Under the pieces are notes generated by a model. The model ran no database searches. It saw only the letters and a program-made list of their open reading frames with translations, and was not told the DNA's origin. Source: Geothrix sp. SG200 (GTDB lineage Bacteria; Acidobacteriota; Holophagae; Holophagales; Holophagaceae). From it: 64,000 nt of DNA. Shown here piece by piece: positions 58,702-64,000 of this stretch. The position numbers were made by a program, and so were the translations under genes. How positions within the stretch are numbered: position 1 is the stretch's first letter; each line of letters starts with the position of its first letter. The stretch lies in NCBI RefSeq assembly GCF_022808935.1, contig NZ_JAKZFR010000002.1, positions 434,001 to 498,000 of the forward strand. The letters run 5' to 3'.

Positions 58702-60650
58702 GCCTCCACCCCCGCGATGCGCCCCGCCAGGGCGCTGGCGGCGACGGTGGCGGGGCTGGCCAGCCACATCTGGCCCGGCCCGCTGCGGCCGGGGAAGTTG
58801 CGGTTAATGGCGCTGATGGTCACCTCGTCGGGTCGCGTGGAGACGCCGGGCCCGGCGTTGATGCAGGCGCCGCAGGAGCTGCCCAGCACCACGGCCCCCA
58901 CGGCCTCGAAGGCCGCGATCCAGCCCTGCGCCTCGGCGTGGCGGCGCACGTCCTCGCTGCCGCACTGCACGAAGAACCGCACGCCCTCGGGGATACGCCG
59001 TCCCTCCGCCGCCGCAGCCCTCACCACCTCGTAGGCCCGGCGCAGGTCCTCGCGCTTGCCGCCGGTGCAGCTGCCCAGGTAGGCGATGTGGATGGGCACC
59101 GTCTCGCCCAGGCCCGACAGGGCCAGGCCGTTCCCCGGATCGCCGGGGCGGGCCAGCATGGGCCCCAGGGCCGCGCAGTCCACGTCGAGGGTCTTGGCGT
59201 ACTCGGCGTCCTCGTCGCCGCGCATCCAGGGCTCCAGCGTGATTTCCGCGCCCCGGCGCTCCTTCACGAAGCGCACGGTCTCGGCATCCGGCGCGATGAG
59301 GCCCGTGAAGCCGCCGATCTCCGCCGCCATGTTGGTGAGCGTGGCCCGCTCGTCCGTGTCCAGGTCGCGCAGGGCCTCGCCCTGGTACTCGACCACGTGG
59401 CCGATGGCGCCGCCCTCGCGGATGAGGGGCTGGGCCAGCAGGTGCAGCACCAGGTCCTTGGCGGACACGCCGGGGCGCAGGCGCCCATTCAGGCGCACCC
59501 GCAGCGTGGGGGGCACGGTGACGCGCGCGTCGCCCGTCACCCAGGCGCAGGCGATGTCCGTGGTGCCGACGCCGAAGGCCAGACAGCCCAGCGCGCCGGC
59601 GTGGGGCGTGTGCGAGTCCGTGCCCACCACCACCTGGCCCGGCAGGGCGTAGCGCTCCGCCATGATGGCGTGGCAGATGCCCTCGCTGCCCGATCCGTCG
59701 GGCAGCTCGCCGTGGAGCCGGATGCCGTGCTTCGCGCAGAAGGCCTCCTGGGCGGGCTTCAGGCCCTCGGCCACCGCCAGTAGGCCCATGGCCCGGTGCT
59801 CAGCCTTCATGCTGTGGCGCAGGAAGGTGAGGTGGTCGCGGAAGGCCAGGATGGAGGACGGATCGCGCAGCTGGACGTCCGGCCCCAGCGCCTTCTCCAG
59901 GAAGCTGGCGGCCATGGGCGTCACGTACTCGTGGCTGAAGCGCCAGTCGGCCTGCACGAAGAGGCCGTCACCGGGCTTCACGACCCGCAGGCCCACCTGC
60001 CCGGCCGCGGCGTCCACCACCGTGTGGCGCGCCAGCAGCTTCTCGGCGTAGGTCATGGGACGCGGCTTGTGGGCGGGCAGCGGCGGTGCCACCTCGCCCG
60101 CTAGGCGCGCAGCGTTGTAGGCAAAGAGACCCCCGCGCCGCACGATCTCCGCCGTGACGGGATCCAGGCCCTCGGTGAATTCGGCCAGGGGGATGCCCTC
60201 GCCGCGCCGCAGCCGGGCGATCAGGCCGAAGTCCGTGCTGGTGAGCAGGCCCAGGTTCTGGCAGTTCTGCCGGTAGATGCGCTCGAAGCTCTCCGCGATC
60301 ACCAGCCGGAGGCCCGCGCACCACTCGGCATAGGGGCTGGCCTCGCGGCTGCTGCCCTTGCCGCGGCGTTTCCCCGCCACGCTCACCGCGAAGCCGCCGG
60401 CCTTCACGGCACCTTCCTTCACCGGGAAGCGATCCCCGCACTTCAGGCCCAGGTAGGGGAAGTCACCCAGCTTCTCGTCGTAGTGGTAGCAGATGAAGGC
60501 CGGCGTGATCTCGTCGGTGCTGATCTGGTCGCGCAGGGGACCGATTGCCGAGGGATCCAGGTCATCGCCCGCGAGTTGGCGATGGATCGGTTCCGGATCC
60601 TCCGTGAGGAACAGGATTCGGCCATCGAAGAAGATCGAGTCGGGCAACAT
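58698..60650 (-). CDS. aconitase/isopropylmalate isomerase superfamily enzyme, swivel domain first
   Basis: About 650 residues. Unlike AcnA, the small swivel domain comes first (residues about 30-180: TDEITPAFICYHYDEKLGDF, GKRRGKGSSREASPYAEW), followed by the three-part catalytic region (VVGTDSHTPHAGALGCLAFG, AIGHVVEYQGEALRDLD). Cluster cysteines lie in YLGSCTGGKRED near 523 and SSCGACINAGPG near 592. It could be an aconitase, isopropylmalate or related dehydratase; substrate not determined. ATG 60650 chosen; TTG 60668 is possible. Its stop overlaps the fusion gene's GTG. Confidence 0.82.
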   Translation of the reverse strand: MLPDSIFFDGRILFLTEDPEPIHRQLAGDDLDPSAIGPLRDQISTDEITPAFICYHYDEKLGDFPYLGLKCGDRFPVKEGAVKAGGFAVSVAGKRRGKGSSREASPYAEWCAGLRLVIAESFERIYRQNCQNLGLLTSTDFGLIARLRRGEGIPLAEFTEGLDPVTAEIVRRGGLFAYNAARLAGEVAPPLPAHKPRPMTYAEKLLARHTVVDAAAGQVGLRVVKPGDGLFVQADWRFSHEYVTPMAASFLEKALGPDVQLRDPSSILAFRDHLTFLRHSMKAEHRAMGLLAVAEGLKPAQEAFCAKHGIRLHGELPDGSGSEGICHAIMAERYALPGQVVVGTDSHTPHAGALGCLAFGVGTTDIACAWVTGDARVTVPPTLRVRLNGRLRPGVSAKDLVLHLLAQPLIREGGAIGHVVEYQGEALRDLDTDERATLTNMAAEIGGFTGLIAPDAETVRFVKERRGAEITLEPWMRGDEDAEYAKTLDVDCAALGPMLARPGDPGNGLALSGLGETVPIHIAYLGSCTGGKREDLRRAYEVVRAAAAEGRRIPEGVRFFVQCGSEDVRRHAEAQGWIAAFEAVGAVVLGSSCGACINAGPGVSTRPDEVTISAINRNFPGRSGPGQMWLASPATVAASALAGRIAGVEA

Positions 60651-60721
60651 CCTTCCAGAGTACGGCAAGGGCAGGCACTCGGGTTTTGAGAGAAGAATGA
60701 CCCCCAGCCTGGGCCCATCGC

Positions 60722-60749
60722 TTGATCAGACGCCAGGGGCTTCTATATT
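60722..60749 (+). promoter_or_regulatory. sigma-70-type promoter of the small Lys-rich secreted protein gene
   Basis: TTGATC (60722-60727) and TATATT (60744-60749) with a 16-base spacer, about 35 bases before the start. The leader contains the hairpin AAGCC-AAAA-GGCTT, then AAGGAGCTGC before the ATG. Confidence 0.65.
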
Positions 60750-60782
60750 GAGCCAAGCCAAAAGGCTTAAAAGGAGCTGCGC

Positions 60783-61052
60783 ATGAACAAGGTGGGCATG
60801 TTTGCCCTAACGATGATCTTGGCCGGATCGACGGCCCTTTCCGCCCAGAGCAAGGAGGACAAGAGCCGGGCGAAAGCCAAGGATACGGTGGACAGGGTCC
60901 GGCAAGCCGATCCGCCCCAGGCGAAGGAACGCAAGAAGGACGACACGGCGGAAAAGCGTTCCAAGGAGGCCAATGCCCAGGAGCAGGCCCACCAGAAGGA
61001 AGTCGCCAAGAAATACCCCGCGAAAGGCAAGGACGTACCCTCACCCAAGTAG
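60783..61052 (+). CDS. small secreted Lys-rich protein, unknown function
   Basis: An 89-residue protein with a signal peptide (FALTMILAGSTALSAQ) and a highly charged, Lys/Glu/Ala-rich remainder that is probably disordered or helical (RKKDDTAEKRSKEANAQEQA). It has a good promoter and ribosome site and its own terminator, so it is likely well expressed. No family recognised. Confidence 0.65.
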   Translation: MNKVGMFALTMILAGSTALSAQSKEDKSRAKAKDTVDRVRQADPPQAKERKKDDTAEKRSKEANAQEQAHQKEVAKKYPAKGKDVPSPK

Positions 61053-61082
61053 CATTGCATCCAAGCTCGATCTACGGATTCA

Positions 61083-61116
61083 CGCAGGAAGGCCCCCAAC
61101 CGGGGGCCTTCCTGCG
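61083..61116. terminator. bidirectional terminator
   Basis: A perfect 15-bp stem (61083-61097 with 61102-61116), AACC loop, between the convergent small secreted protein and DUF1292 genes. No long T run. Confidence 0.7.
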
Positions 61117-61133
61117 AATGACGGAGATTCCGC

Positions 61134-61481
61134 TCAGTCCTTCTCTTCCTCGGCCTTGAGCTTGGCTTCCTGCTCGTCGAGGTGCTTCATGAGGCGCTCG
61201 GCCAGCTCCTCGTCCTCGAGGGGCGTGAACATGTCGTCCTTCACCTCGAAGATCTCCAGGCTCAGGCCCTCTTCGGGGTCCGCGGTGCCGTCCTCCTGGG
61301 CCTGCAGCTCGGCCAGGGGGGCCAGAATGGCGAAGTCGCGGCCTTCGAACTCGAGCTCTTCCAGAATCGCGAACTCTTCCTTCTCGCCATTCTCGTCTTC
61401 GAGTTCAACGACTTCGATCTCGAAGGAATCGTCGTGATCGTGATTGCAGTCCGGTCCGTGCTCGTGACCTTCGTGAGCCAT
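61134..61481 (-). CDS. DUF1292 family protein
   Basis: A 115-residue very acidic protein. It starts with a His/Asp-rich stretch (HEGHEHGPDCNHDHDDS) that could bind metal, followed by a DUF1292 core (IEVVELEDENGEKEEFAILE, then LSLEIFEVKDDMFTPLEDEE). The family has no firm function. The ATG at 61481 has AAGGAGGAG upstream, preferred to an earlier in-frame ATG at 61499. Confidence 0.75.
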   Translation of the reverse strand: MAHEGHEHGPDCNHDHDDSFEIEVVELEDENGEKEEFAILEELEFEGRDFAILAPLAELQAQEDGTADPEEGLSLEIFEVKDDMFTPLEDEELAERLMKHLDEQEAKLKAEEEKD

Positions 61482-61572
61482 GGGCTCCTCCTTGCGCAAG
61501 TGACCAGAATACGGTCGGAGGCCTTTCGGGCCAAGGAAATAAGCTGAGCGGGACCGGCCGCGGCGAAATCCG

Positions 61573-61605
61573 AAAAAGAATCGGCCCCCCGAAGGAGGCC
61601 GATTC
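61573..61605 (-). terminator. terminator of the cold-shock gene
   Basis: Read leftward, GAATCGGCC (61605-61597) pairs with GGCCGATTC (61586-61578) and is followed by TTTTT (61577-61573), a classic intrinsic terminator just after the csp stop. Confidence 0.85.
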
Positions 61606-61621
61606 CGTGTGAACGGTACGG

Positions 61622-61825
61622 TTAGATCTTGGTGACGTTGGTGGCCTGGGGGCCCTTCTGGCCCTGACCCACGTTGAAGCTCACGCGCTGATTCTCGTCC
61701 AGGGTGCGGAAACCCGTGGTCTCGATGGCGGAGTGATGAACGAACAGATCCGCACCACCGTCATCGGGGGTGATGAATCCGAAACCCTTTTCGGCGTTGA
61801 ACCACTTCACGGTTCCCTGAGCCAT
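61622..61825 (-). CDS. cold-shock protein, CspA family
   Basis: A 67-residue single CSD protein with RNP1 ([11 protein letters not shown]) and RNP2 (DLFVHHSAI) motifs, binding single-stranded RNA or DNA as an RNA chaperone. It begins [18 protein letters not shown]. Promoter-like TTGAAA and TTAGAC occur on the minus strand about 100 bases upstream, giving a long leader as usual for csp genes. Confidence 0.95.
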   Translation of the reverse strand: MAQGTVKWFNAEKGFGFITPDDGGADLFVHHSAIETTGFRTLDENQRVSFNVGQGQKGPQATNVTKI

Positions 61826-62007
61826 GTAACTACCTGCTTTCTTCGTCCTGGATGTAGATGCATTGTTCCTTCCAGGCGAGGCAGCAACGCTTTTTGATAC
61901 CCGCACGACCGGCGGGCGATTTCCAGTCTAAGGCCATTCCGCATCCAATTTTCAAAAAATCGACGAATTTATTTGCGGGCGCATCTTAGGGGTCGCGGCA
62001 AAACCCC
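61826..62007 (-). promoter_or_regulatory. csp leader and promoter region
   Basis: AT-rich 182-base stretch without a gene. On the minus strand it contains TTGAAA, an 18-base spacer and TTAGAC (61923-61952 region), then about 95 bases of leader. The -10 region shares TAGACTGGAAAT-like text (61919-61930) with the PilZ gene upstream region. A weak TAGGGG/CCCCTA stem at 61987-62010 may end the NlpC/P60 transcript. Confidence 0.45.
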
Positions 62008-62790
62008 CTAGAGGTAGCTCCGCGCCCCCATGAAGGCGCGCTGGTAGTAGCGGTCCGAGAGCCGGTCCCGGCGGATGCCCTGCCCCGGCCGCGGCGCGTG
62101 GATGAAGGCCCCATCCCCCAGGTACAGCGCCACATGGCTCACCCGGCCACCCCCGTTCGTCGCGAAGAAGAGCAGGTCCCCCGCCCGGGCGTCATCCAGG
62201 TCCACAGCCCTGCCCACCTCGAACTGGGCCTGGGAGGAGCGCGGCAGCTTCAATCCGTTCAGCCGGTACACGGCGCCCGTGAGGCCGCTGCAGTCGAAGC
62301 CCTTCTCCGTGGTGCCCCCGAACAGGTAGGGCACGCCCAGGTAGCCCGTGGCGGTCTCCACCAGGCTGGCCCGCAGGCCCTTCTCGTCCTCGGGGTGGAC
62401 CTGGAAACGCCCGCCGGCCCCCGGGGCCGATCCGTTCGGAGCCACCACCCAGAATGTCTCGATCACCCCGGCGGCCTTCAGGGCCTCGCCGCGGGCCCGG
62501 GCCTTCTCCTTGGTGGCGAAGTCTCCGAACCGCACCCGGTAGAGGCCGTCCTCCGAGCCGTAATAGGCCGCCTCCAGACCCTGCACCTGCAGCGCCTGGG
62601 CGAAGCGCGCCGCGTTCTCCACCTTGGCGAAGGCTCCGGCCTGCAGGGTGTAGCCCAGCCGGGGAATGACCCGCGCCCCGACCAGGCTGGAGGGGGGCCG
62701 CTCCACGGTTCGGCGCGGCGCACGCGTGCAGGCCGCCAGCGCCAGCAGGGCCGCCGCCACGGATGCGCCCCTCCTGTGCCTGCTGAGCAT
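62008..62790 (-). CDS. SPOR-domain NlpC/P60 lipoprotein (peptidoglycan hydrolase)
   Basis: A 260-residue lipoprotein: lipobox LALAACTR, a SPOR domain at about residues 45-115 (YTLQAGAFAKVENAARFAQA), and an NlpC/P60 cysteine-peptidase domain at 140-260 (GVPYLFGGTTEKGFDCSGLT with the catalytic Cys, then SHVALYLGDGAFIHAP with the His). SPOR domains bind denuded glycan at division sites; the peptidase cuts stem peptides. Probably outer-membrane anchored. Confidence 0.9.
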   Translation of the reverse strand: MLSRHRRGASVAAALLALAACTRAPRRTVERPPSSLVGARVIPRLGYTLQAGAFAKVENAARFAQALQVQGLEAAYYGSEDGLYRVRFGDFATKEKARARGEALKAAGVIETFWVVAPNGSAPGAGGRFQVHPEDEKGLRASLVETATGYLGVPYLFGGTTEKGFDCSGLTGAVYRLNGLKLPRSSQAQFEVGRAVDLDDARAGDLLFFATNGGGRVSHVALYLGDGAFIHAPRPGQGIRRDRLSDRYYQRAFMGARSYL

Positions 62791-62832
62791 GGGACCCCGC
62801 CTGAAGGATGCAGGGATCCTAGCAGGTGCCCG

Positions 62833-63132
62833 TCAGGCGATGAACTTCAGACCGACCCGGATCCCATGCCGCGTGGGCTGGATCCACTTCACCTCGGAGA
62901 GAACCGACCGGGCGGCGTCCTCCACGCCGGTGGGCACGTGGACAGTCAGCACCTCGCCCCGGTGCAGGAGGCAGTTGGTGAGCAGGCTCACGCCCGCGTC
63001 GCTGATGTCGCGGCCAATGCCCGTGGCTCGGATCTCCGCCGGCGGCCCGAGCACCGTGTCCACGCATTCGAATTCCACGATCTGGTTCAGGATCGCCCGG
63101 GGGCAGGACCGCTTTTCCATGGGGTGGCTCAT
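62833..63132 (-). CDS. PilZ domain protein
   Basis: A 99-residue single PilZ domain, binding cyclic di-GMP. It has the RxxxR-type N-terminal motif (KRSCPRAILNQ) and the D/NxSxxG motif (GRDISDAGVSLLTN). No effector domain is attached, so it probably works by protein contact. The minus-strand upstream region has TAGACTGGAAAT (63164-63153), a likely -10 element. Confidence 0.82.
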   Translation of the reverse strand: MSHPMEKRSCPRAILNQIVEFECVDTVLGPPAEIRATGIGRDISDAGVSLLTNCLLHRGEVLTVHVPTGVEDAARSVLSEVKWIQPTRHGIRVGLKFIA

Positions 63133-63311
63133 GGGGATTCACGATAGGGAGAATTTCCAGTCTAGACAATATGAATCCTGCTGCTTTTTCCCTTTTGGCT
63201 CGAGACCCCACAGGCCCCTCTCGATGGCCGTCATCCGTCCCTAGGGTCTGGCGCCGGGCGCGAATCGACCGAAATTGAGTCTCGCAATTCGCCTTCCGGA
63301 GGAGGTGCCCG

Positions 63312-63584
63312 ATGCGAACGCTCCAGCTCCTGACCATGGCGGCCCTGATGGCGAGCCAGCTGGCCGCTCACCCCTATGACAAGCCGAAGGCCGAAGTCGA
63401 AGCCAAGGCCAAGGCCAAGGCCGAGGTCATCGTGGGCTGCAAGGAGACAAAGGTGTACCACAAGGCCAACTGCAAGTGGGTGAAGGAGATCGACAAGGCC
63501 CACACCCGCGTGGACTTCACGTCCGTGGCCGAGGCCAAGAAGGCCGGGATGAAGCCCTGCGAGGACTGCAAGCCCGGCGACTAA
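63312..63584 (+). CDS. small secreted Cys/His protein (Ada-type zinc-like motif)
   Basis: A 90-residue exported protein: signal peptide (LLTMAALMASQLAAHP), a Lys/Ala/Glu linker (EVEAKAKAKAEV), then VYHKANCKWVKEI ... FTSVAEAKKAGMKPCEDCKP. This Cys/His arrangement resembles the metal-binding domain of Ada and related nuclease-linked domains. A stand-alone secreted copy probably binds metal or makes disulfides; function unknown. GGAGGAGGT lies upstream of the ATG. Confidence 0.7.
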   Translation: MRTLQLLTMAALMASQLAAHPYDKPKAEVEAKAKAKAEVIVGCKETKVYHKANCKWVKEIDKAHTRVDFTSVAEAKKAGMKPCEDCKPGD

Positions 63585-63632
63585 GGCGGGTCCGATCCGC
63601 CTGCTTCAGGATGTGGAATCCTCCGATCCCCG

Positions 63633-64000
63633 CTACTTGAGCTTGTCGAGCTCGCGGTGGATGCGGGTGCGCTGGTCCTCCTGCTTCACCTTGTCGAGGG
63701 CCTTCTGGTAGTTCGCGGCGGCCCGGGCCTTGTCGCCCTTGAGGGTGTAGGCCTCGGCGAGGCTGTCGTAGACGTTCCAGGAGTCGGGGTGATCCTTCAC
63801 GTTCCGCTGGAAGAGGGCGATGGCCTCGTCCACCTTCTTCTGGCCCAGCAGCGTGTAGCCCAGCTGGTTGACCTCCGCCTCGGTGGCCCTCGCCAGGGCC
63901 TTCGCCCGCAGGGCCTCGGCGCCCGCGGCGTCGCCCTTCTTGTCCAGCAGCGCGGCCTTGGTGCGCAGGGCCGTGAAGGATTCCCGCATGGCGAGGGAGC
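63633..64000 (-). CDS. TPR-repeat protein, N-terminal part outside window
   Basis: The frame stays open to the right edge; ATG 63989 is in frame but probably internal, as codons before it (reading SLA) continue the helix. The visible 118+ residues hold two to three TPR units (VNQLGYTLLGQKKVDEAIAL, SWNVYDSLAEAYTLKGDKAR). The C-terminus resembles the TPR tail of DUF2911-type acidobacterial proteins, but this cannot be confirmed without the N-terminus. Confidence 0.7.
   Translation of the reverse strand, partial: SLAMRESFTALRTKAALLDKKGDAAGAEALRAKALARATEAEVNQLGYTLLGQKKVDEAIALFQRNVKDHPDSWNVYDSLAEAYTLKGDKARAAANYQKALDKVKQEDQRTRIHRELDKLK

Overview
The window is about 64 kb of GC-rich, gene-dense bacterial DNA. 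Most genes sit in tight operons, and 4-base start/stop overlaps are frequent. The gene set is lpxK, tatA/tatC, etfBA, System II cytochrome c biogenesis, c-type cytochromes with up to 42 haem motifs, porin-cytochrome genes, and C4-dicarboxylate transport. This points to a Gram-negative metal-respiring acidobacterium of the Geothrix/Holophaga type. That placement is inferred from gene content; no rRNA lies in the window.

Layout. 1-7.3 kb: partial NUDIX hydrolase, YciO-type protein, then a minus-strand run (SHOCT protein, serine dehydratase, L-aspartate oxidase, DUF309, YaaA, polysaccharide deacetylase, TolQ/ExbB). 8-14 kb: UDP-glucose dehydrogenase, an AtuA-like small protein, tatA, tatC, murG (antisense) and etfBA. 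14-19.5 kb: DUF1569 protein, cNMP-FHA protein, free-methionine-sulfoxide reductase, lpxK and a LytS/LytTR-type two-component system. 19.9-24.8 kb: a branched-chain amino-acid-type ABC transporter with a fused LivM-LivG, then tRNA-Gly(CCC). 25-31.4 kb: secreted peroxiredoxin, a TA-flanked MITE, an operon of a degenerate NtrC-like regulator, MoxR ATPase, RodZ-like protein and an unknown protein, and a fused aroD-aroE. 31.6-36 kb: C4-dicarboxylate module (Dcu carrier, DASS carrier with a TolA-like insert, D-malate dehydrogenase family enzyme).

36.4-53 kb is the most striking region, a probable extracellular electron-transfer island. A 42-haem cytochrome is read rightward. A leftward operon encodes an NHL protein, a tetrahaem cytochrome, an outer-membrane beta-barrel, a 7+1-haem cytochrome and a SurA/PpiC-like isomerase. 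Divergent from it, a rightward operon encodes a second NHL protein, a 13-haem cytochrome, a ResB-like protein, a lipoprotein and CcsA. Together these could build a conduit from periplasm to cell surface and attach its haems.

53-64 kb: B12-binding radical SAM protein, NrfJ-like secreted protein, mazG, an unusual L,D-transpeptidase/Mur-ligase fusion coupled to an aconitase-superfamily enzyme, DUF1292 protein, cold-shock protein, SPOR-NlpC/P60 lipoprotein, PilZ protein, a secreted Cys/His protein, and a TPR protein cut by the right edge.
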